A stretch of DNA of 64,000 nucleotides from Monomorium pharaonis (GCF_013373865.1 NC_050476.1:14861197-14925196), one strand, 5' to 3'. Positions 1-63,455 are shown, counted from the stretch's first letter. The notes: generated by a model from the letters alone, not told the origin. Numbers and translations: made by a program.

Positions 1-476
1 AGCATAGTTATACTTCAAATGTGTATTAAATATTCGTCTATTTTTTACTTTTTCCCGAACACAGCAAAACATTCCACATGCTGTTTTGCATATGTAAAAA
101 TTAATTAAACAATGTAAATTTATATTTATTAAAAATATAATTTAAACATACATATTTCTCCTCTTTCTGACTTCTATTGAGTTGATCTATTGTAACAAAT
201 ACACATCCATCAAGTGTTCATGAATCACAAAGTATTAGGTTCCATATGATCTTCGAAATTAAGTAACGTTGACGGTGGCTGACAGATAGATAGGTAACCG
301 TTTTTCTGCAAATATGTAATAAAACTATATTGCTAGCCGGGCTTATCTCATAGGAGTAAAGAACCTATATCAAAGAGTCGCAAACTGTCTGCTAGACAGG
401 ACATATTTTTAATCCCAAACATGACGTTTGTTCGCGCTAATTTTAAAACTGAATTTCTTAAATGTATTATTTAGTG

Positions 477-479
<3 letters not shown>
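1..479. other. Intergenic, nothing recognised
   Basis: AT-rich single-copy-looking sequence. Short frames only. No repeat pair or motif was seen. Confidence 0.5.

Positions 480-527
<48 letters not shown>
480..527. repeat. (AAT)n microsatellite
   Basis: About 16 trinucleotide units, directly at the 3' end of the - strand retroelement fragment. It may be that element's simple-repeat tail. Confidence 0.95.
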
Positions 528-1430
528 GTAGTATCGAGGGTGGTCCTCATACGAGGCCCACTTTTGGCACTCAGACTGGGTCCATTGTGCCTCCCCGTTA
601 TCAGGTGCCCTAGCAGAAGTTCTTTCCAGAAGCGTAGCAGATTCTCCACAGGCAGCTGTTCCACCTGATCTGATTCTAGAATACCTGAGCCCAGCAGGCA
701 TGTTCTTGGTCCGACCAATGCTGGACAGTATTCAAGGATGTGGAGGCTAGTCTCCTCTTCTTTGCTACACAACCTGCGGCGTATCGCTACGACCTAATTT
801 ATGCAGGTGGTAGTTAAGGTCGCCATGGTCCGTGAGCAGTTGCGTCGCGAGGCTGACGTCCTTCCTGCCTAGAGATCTTATGCTCTTAGCCAGGTTCCTG
901 CTCGGGCACTCCCCCTAGCCTGTCTGCATTTGCCTTCTGTTTCTTTCCTCCAGTATTTAAGATGCTGGTCCCGGAACCAGCTTCTGATCCTCTCTGCCCA
1001 GACAGAAGAAGATCCCAACAGCTGGGTCAGGTTTCAACAGTTTTGTTTCGGCCGCCTTCTTAGTAAGCAGGTCCGCCATTTTGTTGCCCTTGATCTCCGA
1101 GTGCTCAGGAACCCATACTAGGTCAACATCATTATTCTTCGCCAGCTTATCCAGTATGCACTTGCAATCCCAGACTAGCCGCGAGTTAATTCTTGGACCC
1201 TCAAGCGCCTTAAGCGCCGTCTGACTGTCCGAGCAGATTCTGATGCGTCTTCCCACCCTATCAGACTCTAATAGGTTCTGGGCACATCTCATGATGTGCT
1301 CTAACATCTCATGATGTGATCTAACACCTCCGCTTGGAAAACCGTAGCGTGTTCGCCAAGCGGAACGACGATTTTTGCCCGGTCGCGCTGGCAGTAAAGA
1401 TCAACTCCAGAGCCCGTGCTCGTTCTGTCG
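528..1430 (-). mobile_element. Degenerate non-LTR retrotransposon 3' fragment (RNase H domain)
   Basis: Read on the - strand, frames from about 1430 to 957 carry an RNase H-like domain: GEHATVFQAE, RICSDSQTALKALEG and DLVWVPEHSEIKGNKMADLL. The expected TDGS motif is eroded to FDRTSTGSG. After frameshifts, frames at 830-470 show LLTDHGDLNYHLHKLG and then EEETSLHILEYCPAL, the Cys/His-like C-terminal tail of I/R1-type elements. Reverse transcriptase is missing. Several stops and frameshifts show it is dead. At 1431 it is interrupted by a foldback element. Confidence 0.85.
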
Positions 1431-2088
1431 AAAAAAACCTTAAAAAGGTAAAAAAAGATACGCCAAGTACATAAACGCGTGCTTTTCAAAATAAATTTGA
1501 GATCAATACAGTTAGCCAAGTATATTTTAAAACACTTAAAGAAGTTTAATAAACATCTATTTAAAAATTGCTTAAACGGGCTTGATGATTAAATGATTAA
1601 AATTAACCAACGGGATTATAGTGAAGCAAAAACTTGGCGTGTCCGGCTCGTATTTTTTTTGAATTTCCAAGGCTCTATGTCTATGTTATTGATATTGATA
1701 AATACATATACAAGAATGCAATTAATGTGACTCGGATATTGCTTTACTATCTGTCAGTTTCTGCTTTATTATATGTTATCACTTATATTCCCATTTTTCA
1801 AATTTTGAATAGAACCATTTTTGAATGCGTTTATATACTTGACATATATACTTGACATATCTTTTTTAACTTTGTGAAGTTTTTCATAAGTTATTATTTT
1901 TTTTATTATTTTATTCGTACAAATAATTTAATCATCAAGCCCGTTTAAGCAATTTTTAAATAGATGTTTATTAAACTTCTTTAAGTCTTTTAAAATATAC
2001 TTGGCTAACTGTATTGATCTCAAATTTATTTTGGAAAGCACGCGTTTATGTACTTGGCGTTTCTTTTTTACCTTTTTAAGGTTTTTTT
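1431..2088. mobile_element. Foldback element with ~165-bp terminal inverted repeats
   Basis: The arm 1431-1595 is repeated inverted at 1925-2088 with few differences (AAAAAAACCTTAAAAAGG at both ends; both arms include GATCAATACAGTTAGCC). The 330-bp centre has no coding motif. High arm identity suggests recent insertion into the retroelement fragment, but no retroelement sequence is recognised on the right side. Confidence 0.85.
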
Positions 2089-2529
2089 AAGGGATTTCAC
2101 TTCTTTTTGTAAAAATTAAAGAGTTACTTCTTTTTTTATTTACATTAAGTTTTATTATACATATTTTTAAATGTGTTAATTTGATATGTATGTATGTATA
2201 TATGTATATATTTTCCATAATTTATTTTATTTTATTTGTTCTGCAAAAAATATGAATGCATTTTTAGCATTTCGAGGCCAATTGCATTTCTTTATACTTA
2301 AATCATTTATTAACATCCATTTTGTGCTTTTAGTACATATCATGTTTGTATAATGTCCATCTATTATATTTTCACCGTGATAAAAGATTGCACTAATAAT
2401 TTTATACTTATTTGCATTGACAGATAAAATTTTTTTATTAATATTTTTGATATTTATTACATATATATTATGTATATTATTTGTTTATGTTATTATTATT
2501 TATTTATTTTATTTTTATTAATTTTATTA

Positions 2530-3335
2530 AATTTTTTCGTGTACTAATAATATCACTTACATTACTCACATTTAGACGTTTGTTGTAATTTTATTATTAA
2601 TTTTTATATTAATATTTATGACATTTACATATATATCATGTATTTGTTTATGTTATATATTTATTTTAATTTTGTTAACTTATACTTTTTTCGCATACCA
2701 AATTTACTATTTATATTATAATATAATATATATTATAATAAATAAATAATTTTTTATATGTTTTAGTTTTATAAAATTATATGTAGGCACATTGTGAATC
2801 CCCTTGAACGACAAACCGGCTTTGCGTGTGTGTGTGCATGTACATGTGAATCTGTAGAAAATAACTCAAATAAGCTTTTTCGCGCAAGAAATCTCAAGAT
2901 CACAGAATTATTAAGTTTATTATATTTTTTTGTATACCAATATTCACCACATATATTACGAAATAATTTTTATTTTAGTTTTATAAAATTATATGTAGGC
3001 ACATTGTAAAGCTCCTTGAACGACAAACCGGCTTTGGGTGTGTGTATGTGCATGTATATGTGAATGTGTGGAAAATAACTCAAGTGAGCTTTTTTGAGTA
3101 AGAGATCACAAGATCTTAGAATTATCAAGTTTATTATATTTTTTCGCGTACCAATATTCACCACTTACATTACAAAATAATTTTATTTTAATTTTATAAA
3201 ATTGTATGTAGGAACATTGTGAAGCCCCTTGAACGACAAACTGGCTTTACGTGTGTGTGTACATGTGATCTGTGGAAAATAATCCAAGTGAGTTTTTTCG
3301 CGCAAAAGATTACGAGATCTCAGAAATTAGTGTAC
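2530..3335. repeat. Tandem repeat, ~212-bp period
   Basis: The word ATGTAGG(C/A)AC recurs at 2781, 2993 and 3206, each followed by a CCTTGAACGACAAAC(C/T)GGC block, a TG-rich run and GTACCAATATTCACCAC. An earlier, more diverged unit starts near 2530. Three good units and one decayed unit. Confidence 0.85.
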
Positions 3336-4379
3336 CAATTTTAATCGGGGTGGTCGCAATCGAACACTTACATCAATATTATATAACAAAATTACTATTA
3401 GATTTTTGATTATGATTTTAGTTTTTGAGATATTTTAACTGAAAGTGAATTTGACAGCTAAATTCCAGATAAAACTTAGTAGCGACGTGACATTTGCGCA
3501 GTGAAGTTTGCGTCATTTGCATTATGCAGCAAAATTCTTTATGTATTTGGCGTCGCGCCGCTGCCGCGTCGCTTGATTCCTTATAATTAATAATTAATAA
3601 TAATCAAGAAAATATGCCATTACAATATTTTTACAATGTTTCTAAAACATTACCGTAACATTGCTATTGAAAGTTAGCAAACCGATGATAATGTGTCTGC
3701 AATATTGTACTGCAATCTGCAAGTTGCTGCAATATTGTTAGAATGCTTTGTGCTGTATGGGGAGTTACTACGATCGCACTGAGGAACAATCCACTTTTTT
3801 TTTAAACTTCCTACCTTAGGTATCTTATTACAAATAACATTTGTAGAAAAATCCTGTAATGTTGTATTAATATTAATATCACCTTATTGACAAGGTTGCT
3901 GTAATGTTAATGAGATGAGTTTAGACGAGCATTTTTATGTTATTGGGAGATTAATGGTAGGTTAATCTCCGTGGAATATTACCATCTTACAATTTAAGAT
4001 TATCATAATCTTATTGAGGTGTTAATGCGATGTGAGGGACTATATTTGTTTTGGACATTTCTAAAATATTGCTGTAACATTTCTTAAAAATGTTACAATT
4101 GTATGTTTCTGCAATGTCTACAGTATTACATTGCAACTTGTAATGTTACTGCATTATTTCCGTAATGTAACTGAAAACTGTAGTACAGTATAAAGTAAAA
4201 TAAGGATAAAATAATAAAATTATGTTAACAGCTTTATAAGCATGTTCTGAATATGGACCAAAGAAAAGCTATTCTTTCCGAGTGAGTGCACTCGATGGGT
4301 AAATGAGATGCAATCCACTTGATTAAAGCGCACGATTAATTACAGGCAAAAACTTGTGCGATGCGTTAAAAGATTACGA
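3336..4379. other. Intergenic with ATTGCAATATT-type words
   Basis: No coding signal. 3600-4200 is full of short words built from ATTGC, AATATT and TGTAA. The end at 3750-3772 (TTTGTGCTGTATGG) matches the terminus of the MITE at 56812-57032, so a decayed relative is likely here. Confidence 0.45.
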
Positions 4380-4879
4380 CAGTGAGAGATGGGGAGAGAG
4401 GGGCGCCGCGTGTCGAAGATACTCGTGGTGAGCAGCGGCGGCGGCGGAAATGTCAGAGGGACATTTTGAAAATCTTTGGTTCGGCGCATGCGTCCTAATG
4501 CATTCAAGATCTGATGGTACTCGATGGAGCTGCCACGGTCGTCGTCTCTAAGCTGTAGTTGTTAGTAGAAACAGTCAGCACAGTGCATGTCGCATCGAAT
4601 TCGAGAGGATTTACGCGATCTGACCAGATTGTCGCGGATCACCGAATTGGTGTTGATTGGATTGACGACTAATATTCAGTAATAATCAGTGTGTTCTTTC
4701 TCTCACAAGAATAATGTTTGAATAAGATTTTTGTGTTGATAGAATTAATAGCAAGAAATTTTTTCCGAAAAGAGAAATAGAAAAGAAAAGAAGTGCGTCA
4801 CCCGTTACAGAGTATTCGATCAATTTGTCAGTGCGCGAACATCGAGATTGGAGGAGATAAACGATTTTTAAACAAGTGA
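4380..4879 (+). promoter_or_regulatory. Candidate Apc promoter and 5' UTR
   Basis: The stretch is clearly richer in G, C and CpG than its surroundings (GGGGCGCCGCG at about 4400, then a CGG run). It precedes the exon 1 open frame. Arthropod initiator-like TCAGT words occur at 4676-4680 and 4686-4690. No TATA box is evident. The assignment rests on position and composition only. Confidence 0.4.
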
Positions 4880-56600
<51,721 letters not shown>

Positions 56601-56616
56601 GAGGAAGAATCTTTTT

Positions 56617-56622
56617 AATAAA
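56617..56622 (+). terminator. Candidate Apc polyadenylation signal
   Basis: AATAAA lies 17 bases after the Apc stop codon. It is unusually close, so a longer 3' UTR using a later signal is also possible. Confidence 0.45.
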
Positions 56623-56811
56623 GCGCGAATAAGTTTTATAATATTCGTCTTCTTTTCGTTCTTGACTAGTCATTGTGTATATTTGTTTACTCTAATTTGT
56701 CTACCCGCAAATATTCGTCGCACGTGCATTACAGATAACTTTAACCATTTTCTTGTTTATCTTGTTATGTGCGGTGTACAAATTCTTCAATTTTATTCAG
56801 AATATCAAATC

Positions 56812-57032
56812 CATACAGCACAGAACATTCCAGCAATGTTGCAGCAACTTTGCAATATTATTACAATATTGTTGAAATGTTATATTGCATTTTGTGTTAT
56901 ATAGAAAATAGCTATGGTAACAATCTTTCATACAGTACAGAGCAGGCATTCCAGTAATATTGCAATATTACTGTATATTGTATTTTGTATGAAAAGTAAT
57001 TATGGTAATGCTGTATTCTGTGCCGTATGGCT
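56812..57032. mobile_element. MITE, CCATACAGCACAGAA ends, ATTGCAATATT interior
   Basis: CCATACAGCACAGAACATTCC and, inverted, CCATACGGCACAGAATAC. The interior is made of TGCAATATTAC words in both orientations. Related ends occur at 3750-3772 and about 32508-32526. Confidence 0.7.
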
Positions 57033-57260
57033 CATAATCTTGTATGCATTGAGATGCCAACTTCTTCAATAACCATGTGAAATATTAATAGGAAATTTCA
57101 CATTCTTATCCATTTTTGTCCGTTTTGTGCGTGTATGTGCACGTGCGTGTGCGCGCGCATACACACACGACGATATAGAATAATTCCAAGTTTGAAAGAC
57201 TAGTTCAAAAATCCATTGTGCACAGCAATGATTCTAATCAGTTATTTATTCAATTTTGTA

Positions 57261-57276
57261 CGCGCGCGCGCGCGCG

Positions 57277-57316
<40 letters not shown>

Positions 57317-57330
57317 AACAAACACACACC
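57261..57330. repeat. (CG)12(CA)n tract
   Basis: 24 bases of pure CG run directly into about 14 CA units. Alternating pyrimidine-purine throughout. Confidence 0.98.
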
Positions 57331-57502
57331 TCAATATAAGAATGAAGGATGTAGAGAGTTTTAGTAACATGCGTTTAAACTTACATATGATGTGGAGCAC
57401 AATGCGCTGGTGATATATTGTTAATGATACACCTTCGTATTTGAGAGAGGAGGGGGTGTGAATGAGAGAGGAGGGGCTGTGAATGAGAGAGGAGGGGGTA
57501 TG

Positions 57503-57505
<3 letters not shown>

Positions 57506-57590
<85 letters not shown>
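57506..57590. repeat. (GA)n microsatellite
   Basis: About 42 GA units, preceded by three GAATGAGAGAGGAGGGG-type units (57441-57505). Confidence 0.97.
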
Positions 57591-57593
<3 letters not shown>

Positions 57594-58390
57594 AGGGGGA
57601 TCTTTCGCAAACAGATACAGAGTTTAATTACTTTTGGAAGACTGATAAGTAAAGTGATGAAGATCAGAAATAAGGATCTTTGATCGAAATTAATCGTAAC
57701 GAGGAAGTCCCATTTGTATCTACTGTAAACGTAAAGTAGTCTAAAATTTGCTTAAAAAATGACATTATAATAATAGGGCAAAAATTTTATAAGTATTATT
57801 TTAAGTTTCTAGTCTACAGGTAATAATATATTGTCTATTTTCATCACATGTTACATATATATAGTGTTTCACACAGATGGAAGAAAATTCAAAGAATGAT
57901 TTTAAACCATAACATAAGATAAAAATCAAGAATGATAAATGCACGATTAAAGTTTGGTTTTTTAATTACAAATGTTTAAATAATCACAAGCTTTAAACTT
58001 TTTACATAAACACTTATTTTAAATTTTGTAATTATGAATATTTAAATATTCAGAATTACAAAATTTAAAATAATAAGTATTTAGCGGAGCTTTGTAAGTA
58101 TTTATATATAATTAACAAAGTTTTTCATTATAATTTTGTTATTCTTGATTTTTATTGTATTTTAGTATTTAAAATAACTCCTTGAATTTTTTCACATTAT
58201 TGAACTCTGTATTAAGGATACTCCTTTTGCTTGTATCAATATCAATTTTCTTCAGAAATAATTACCAAAAAGCTGTACACTCTGATCAATGAAATCACAG
58301 ATTTGACATCGTAATGTTATGTGTTTAATTGTTATTTATTTTTTTGTCTTTTACGAAAGTCTTCAATGCATTGCGAGTTCTTTAAATTAC
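57591..58390. other. Intergenic; one palindrome
   Basis: 58005-58085 is a near-perfect palindrome centred at about 58041 (TTTTAAATTTTGTAATT / AATTACAAAATTTAAAA). Otherwise nothing. Confidence 0.6.
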
Positions 58391-58397
58391 GTTTAGT

Positions 58398-58672
58398 CAC
58401 AGTATAGGAAAGAACAGTAGGTCCACTCTGCTGAAAATCGTGCTAATGGTCGTCCCTTGCGCATGACTTGTGCGCATGATATGCACAACCAACAATATGG
58501 CGACAAAGTATGTTGTGCGTGTCCCCATCAATGGGACCATCTTGGTGCTGGCGGCCGAAAACTTGCACCAATGATTGAAATCCGCACACAACCAACAATA
58601 TGGCGGATCTTTTAGTCATGAAGATCAAAGGCACCAACGCCGAGTGGACCTACTGTTCTTTCCCATACTGTG
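58398..58672. mobile_element. MITE with GTTTAGT target duplication
   Basis: Ends CACAGTATAGGAAAGAACAG and inverted CACAGTATGGGAAAGAACAG, continuing TAGGTCCACTC in both. GTTTAGT at 58391-58397 and 58673-58679. Internally CAACCAACAATATGGCG is repeated twice. 275 bp. Confidence 0.88.
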
Positions 58673-58679
58673 GTTTAGT

Positions 58680-59186
58680 TTTTAATTTTATATTTTTTGT
58701 TCTTTTATTTTTTAATGTCAACATAAAAATAATATTTTATTTTTTATATATTGTTTTATGTGTCTCAATTTTCTTTCTGCATAAGAATCATATCATCATC
58801 CAACTCTTACCCAAAGGAGATTATTTGATACACGCACGAGCTTGAATTTATTATATTTATTTAGTCAAATTTTAATTTATTTTTAATTCCATCGAAAAGC
58901 CTCATCTGTAAACTATTTTACCCTGTTCCAGTTTAAATTAATTAGATTTAACTCCGCTAATTTTTCACTCCATTCTAGGTTTTAAGAATAACTTATGTTA
59001 CATATCGCATTTTCAATTCGTCAGAGATATCTACATAACGTACATTATTATTTGCAGTACAATAAAAGTTATACAGCTAAGAATATTCTTCCCCTCCATC
59101 TTTATCATAATATAAATTCAAGAGAAATGTGTCATCGGTTGTTCGCAACTAATAAACGGAATAAATGATGTAACAAATAAAAAATA
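58680..59186. other. Intergenic between Apc and WDR61
   Basis: AT-rich, short frames only. Confidence 0.5.
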
Positions 59187-59192
59187 TTTATT
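59187..59192 (-). terminator. Candidate WDR61 polyadenylation signal
   Basis: AATAAA on the - strand, 17 bases downstream of the WDR61 stop. Confidence 0.5.
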
Positions 59193-59208
59193 GATCCTTG
59201 GTGTACAA

Positions 59209-59310
59209 TTATTTGTCGTATGTGGGACATTCATATAAATTAATAGACTTATCTTCAGACACTGACGCAATTATGTTATTTCGCTGTGGATTATACTTGA
59301 CTGACCATAC
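59209..59310 (-). CDS. WDR61: WDR61 last exon (34 codons including stop)
   Basis: Begins after acceptor AATAATAG and reads VWSVKYNPQRNNIIASVSED, closing the final WD repeat, then ends CPTYDK and TAA. It is phase 0. The D-x-S-I-N-L-Y-E-C pattern matches the family C-terminus. Confidence 0.92.
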   Translation of the reverse strand, partial: VWSVKYNPQRNNIIASVSEDKSINLYECPTYDK

Positions 59311-62300
59311 CTATTATTAAAAAAATGCATCTATAAAATCTTAAAAAATTACATATTGAGCAAAACTGAAAATTACTTCAAATTTAAGACTCGCCTGATC
59401 CTTATGTTCACGAAATGTATGCAAACATTGTCTTTGCGCTAATTCCCAGATCTTGACTGTGTGATCGGAACTGCTCGATGCAAATTGTTGTCCGTCTGGT
59501 GAAAAAGCCACACCAAGTACCCAAGAAGCATGACCTGACATCGTTCCCGCCAGATTTGCATCTTTACTGAAATAAAAAAGAATAAAGTATACTGATTTAT
59601 ATTTTGTAAAGCCAGTATATATATTTACAGCAATGTTGGGCAAGTTAATTTCCTTTAAATTAAATTAAGTTAATGCTAATGTCTTATAATATTATTTTAA
59701 TTAAATTAAAAATTGTATGAACAAAAAACAAATTCATAAGCAATTAAAAATTGTGTTAAAATCAAATTAAATTAAGAGATTTTATTCTCGCTTTTCAATT
59801 TCAAAAAATTGTTTTTTTTACATTTTTTAATAGTTTGAGAGAAATAGTGGGTTAAAGATAAGATACATGCAAATGTTTTTATTAACATATAAATTGTTTG
59901 CAAAATATTAAAATGCGTTTTTCTTCGAAATATTTTTTTAAAATTATTAGAATGATAATTCTAATTTTAATCTAATTAACTCAAAAATTTCAGAAGATAT
60001 TCGTAACATATTTCTTTTTCGTTCGACTTACAATTAAGGTGGTTCGATACCTAAATGAAACACAAAAGACAAATGAAACTTGGAGAGGTTGTTATTTTTT
60101 TTAATATAAAATGTGTCTTCTGCTTAGTGTTAATAAAGATATTGACGAGATAAAATTCCAAAAAACAAAAAAAATTCAGGTTTTAGTGACCAAAATAATT
60201 AAAAAAATAATTTAAAAAAGATTTCAGTCTTGCTGGGTCGCAAAGGTTAAATAAAAATTTTAATTCCTTTAATTTTTACGATAAAAAAAGAGATAATCGT
60301 TTCCAACTTCCAAAATTCAATTGTTTAATTTTGTTGTAGGTCAGAGAGAACTACATTCATATTGAATTAAGAATTTCTTTTAATTTTTTGGTTTTAGCTA
60401 ATTTATGTACTTTGTATTACATAACAACAATAAGCAAATATTTTTTGATATGTCCATAAGGATTTATAAATAACTACCAACATCATTTCTAATGTTCGAA
60501 AAAATTTATAAATAACATTCAAATATAAAAAAATTAATATATTAAGTTTCAAATTTACTTTTATACTTAAAAAAAGATATAAAAATCGTCATGAAAATAT
60601 TTTTTCAGTCAAATTAAAAGTTAATTACTTTGAAAGTATTATTTATATAAAATTATGTGTTGTAATTTTTTTTTTAATTTGAAGATTACTTCGAATAGCA
60701 AAACAATTGCAATATATATTATTAAATAAATTAAGTATTTTATTTGAACATTAAATTAGAGTCAACAAAAAACAATATCTTTTACATGAAAAATGTATTT
60801 TTTCTTTTTTTTAAATCATTTTTTCTCTTATATGAGTCAATTTTTAACTTAAAAAATTAATAAGTTTATATTGTATTTTAACTTACAAGGAAAGTGTCAC
60901 GGGCATCCGACGGCAATTTGATTCTCCATGAAATATGTTGTTGAACAGAAAAATCAAAGAAACACGTATTTTTTTATGTTCGAAATTTTATGTTTAGAGG
61001 GTGAAACACTCCTTCGAAAAAAACCATTTTTTTCTTTCAGAGCGAATACTATTAAAAGTATAAAAATTTTTTTTTAATAAAAGTATGGTTTCAAGAGTAC
61101 TTTGAAGTTGTAAAGAAAACATTTTTTAATTTTTTTGTTTAACAAAATATCCCATTTTCAAAGAGGTGTTTTACCCTCTGATAAAAAAATACATGTCTGT
61201 TTGATTTTTGTGTTTAACAACATATTTCAAGGAGAATCAAATGAATTGATATCGGACGTTTGTGACACTTTCCTCGTTAACCCTCTGCCTACACATGGGG
61301 TTACGGTAGCCCCAGTCGATTTTGAAATGTTCGCTACTTAAAAGTATTTAGCAAGGAGACGCTGGAACCGAGGGGGGGGGGGGGAGGAAATTTTGAACTG
61401 TGCTCTGCTTATTTCTTTTTGGGCGTTCTGAAAACAACAGAAGTAGGAGCATTGAAAGTGTGTGTGGGGTTACAGTTATCCCGTGTGTAGGGAACGTAAC
61501 AAAAAAAATGGAAAAGTTCCAAATTTGAAGGGTAAGTAAAGTTAATTTTTTGTTTATTACGTATCATTTACGCATACCGTATTTATATATATTACCAATG
61601 TCGCGATCACTTTGCGAAAATATGCTGCAATTGTAGCATTACAAATTAAAAATTTTTTCTGTAACAAATAAAATCTTTTGTAATAAATATTTTTTGTATT
61701 AATAATTATGTTTTTTAAATAAATATTACTATTTTTTTTTACTATTGCGTTCAAACTGCATTCATTTTTTATTAAATTCACATTACGAAATAAATATATT
61801 TTTTGAACAGAATAAAAAAACTGACGATAGATTCTTAAAGTACAACTCTTCCCTTTTCCATTGATCACCATTTTAATTACTTTATCTATTTTTTTCTAAT
61901 AAATACGGGCGTTTGAAGAAAAGGCAAATTTTTACAAAAATTTTTCGTTCCTTTCTCGTTCTTTTCAAAATTCTCTTTTCTTTTAATATCTTCGACTTTT
62001 CAGCCAAGACCATCATAATTCTGAGATTTTTTCCTTTCGATTAAAAAAAAGAAGTTAAAATTGATTAAATACATTTGGAGATATAAGTCAACGAAATTTT
62101 GGGGTTAGCATAACCCCTGTGTGTAGGAATCGAGGAAAAAAATAAGGTGTGTAGGCAAAGGGTTAATTATATTATATTTTAATCAGTTAAAATTAACTGA
62201 ATTAAAAGTTATCAATCTTTAACCTTATTTTTTAACTTTATTTAATATTTAATTTTTTAACTAATTATTATTTCAATATTCTGGTGATATGTATTTACAA

Positions 62301-62411
62301 ACCTATAATTTACTTACACATCATACAATTTCATATGTCCGTCATCAGATGCTGTAAGAAGCAACTGAGAATCAGGTGAGAAACATAAAGATCTGATCGG
62401 CATCGCATGAC
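59209..62411 (-). CDS. WDR61: WDR61/Ski8 WD40 protein, 3' part of gene
   Basis: WD40 beta-propeller subunit of the Ski complex (cytoplasmic 3'-5' mRNA decay with the exosome), also associated with the Paf1 elongation complex. Three exons on the - strand join in phase: 62411-62318, 59566-59395 and 59310-59209 (stop 59209-59211). They encode the last two and a half WD repeats. GHAMPIRSLCFSPDSQLLLT, SGHASWVLGVAFSPDGQQF and SSSSDHTVKIWEL follow human WDR61 closely, and the protein ends CPTYDK beside human CPI. About 120 of roughly 305 residues are present; the remainder lies beyond base 64000. It converges on Apc with a 2.6-kb gap. The last intron has a GC donor. Confidence 0.93.
59395..59566 (-). 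CDS. WDR61: WDR61 penultimate exon (172 nt)
   Basis: Begins after acceptor ATTTCAG, with one base completing a valine codon. It reads KDANLAGTMSGHASWVLGVA through LAQRQCLHTFREHKDQ. The donor is CAG|GCGAGT, a GC rather than GT donor. The protein alignment (DQ|VW) requires the cut here. Without the cut the frame runs on as ASLKFEV. Confidence 0.92.
59567..60879. other. WDR61 intron, AT-rich
   Basis: CAATGTTGGGCAAGTTAATT at 59631 resembles a hAT terminal repeat, but no opposite end with target duplication was found. Otherwise nothing. Confidence 0.45.
60880..61276. mobile_element. Element with ACTTACAAGGAAAGTGTCAC ends
   Basis: Left 60885-60950 (ACAAGGAAAGTGTCACGGGC, GATTCTCCATGAAATATGTT) is inverted at 61205-61276. 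GAGGGTGAAACACTCCTTCG lies inside. It shares end and internal words with the elements at 8262 and 16770. The right end abuts the TTAA of the next element. Confidence 0.75.
61281..62162. mobile_element. piggyBac-like element PB-b, TTAA flanked
   Basis: Ends CCCTCTGCCTACACA and inverted CCCTTTGCCTACACA, TTAA at 61277-61280 and 62163-62166. 882 bp. Same orientation and nearly the same sequence as PB-a. Confidence 0.92.
62318..62411 (-). CDS. WDR61: WDR61 upstream exon (94 nt)
   Basis: Acceptor ATTTAG|GTCATG and donor GATGT|GTAAGT. It encodes HAMPIRSLCFSPDSQLLL and ASDDGHMKLYDV, one WD repeat. The first two bases complete a glycine codon from an exon outside the window. No further exon is seen between 62412 and 64000. 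Confidence 0.9.
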
Positions 62412-63084
62412 CTAAATAATATAAACTTAATAAAAAATTTTATCTTATTTTTTGGAGGACTCACTACATAGAAAATGGAAATTGTAACCAAACTTTAATA
62501 ACTTATAAGAGGTGGCCTTTTGAGTACACGCGTAAAATATTAGGTGTGGCTAACCATTTAACAATAATAAAAAAGATTAATATCCATCATAAACCAGTTC
62601 AATAAGACCAAAATTCTGAAGAGATATATGTATTGGCATGATAAGAACAGCTGGTTATTAAGGAGATGCTGGAGTCATCCGTTTTATCGACAAAAAGCCA
62701 ATAATTTTTGTTTCGCAATATCTTTTTATTTAATTCTTTTATAGATTATTTGGAAATGCTTCTCCAGAATGAAAGTGTAAGCATTACTACCAGTCTGTGG
62801 AGTAGAATTTGTACCAAAAATGGAAAAAAATTGTTAATTTGCTGTCACATCATAACAATATTTGCTTAATATAAAAGATCTACAGTTTGTACTTACGAAA
62901 TTCGTATCCATAGACTGGAAGACAACGCGAACAAACTGTGTCGAGTTTCGAAAATGAAATTTTGAAGAAATTAAATTGAGAGGAATCTACGAAACAAAAA
63001 TTTAGGTTAAAAGTCGATAAGTAGAGCAATATAAAATTTTTTTCGTTCTTGATACAAAGTCCAATTCTCGAAATCTTTTGTATC
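62412..63084. other. WDR61 intron, nothing recognised
   Basis: AT-rich, no exon with WD40 motif on the - strand. Confidence 0.5.
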
Positions 63085-63455
63085 GCGGCGAATCTTTTGT
63101 ATCGCATAAAAACCAAACATGTTTTTTTTAATTGAAAAAAGTAAAAGTTTATCATTTTTCACAAGTTTCTCGTTAAAATCTTGTTAATATTACTTCAGAT
63201 GTTTAAAGTTTATTCTTTTCTAAACAATTTAAAAAAAAACATGTTGATACGATGTTTTTTGTTGATTGCACACGTGTTTGAAATTTGCACTGCATTTTAG
63301 CAAATAAATACGGTATTTTTTGAATATCATGAATTTTGAGTATCAATATGATATTGCACATTGATTTTATTCGTGTTTAACACAAATATACCGCCATCAG
63401 AGTGACTCGATGTGCACCACGTGGAGGTTGACGATCGACTTTTACACATCATATA
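63085..63455 (+). mobile_element. Single arm of the foldback element at 39460
   Basis: Same order of blocks as the left arm of that element (AACCAAACATGTTTTTTTT to GTGCACCACGTGGAG). It is more similar to the inverted right arm (AACATGTTGATACGATG). Confidence 0.8.

Noticed and set aside
57242..57652. Frames over the (CG)(CA) and (GA) tracts
   Set aside because: Simple-repeat translations.
59631..62280. A full hAT element starting CAATGTTGGGCAAGTT
   Set aside because: No matching inverted end or 8-bp duplication was found on the other side.
62880..63155. 91-codon - strand frame as a WDR61 exon
   Set aside because: No WD40 motif, and it overlaps the foldback arm at 63085.
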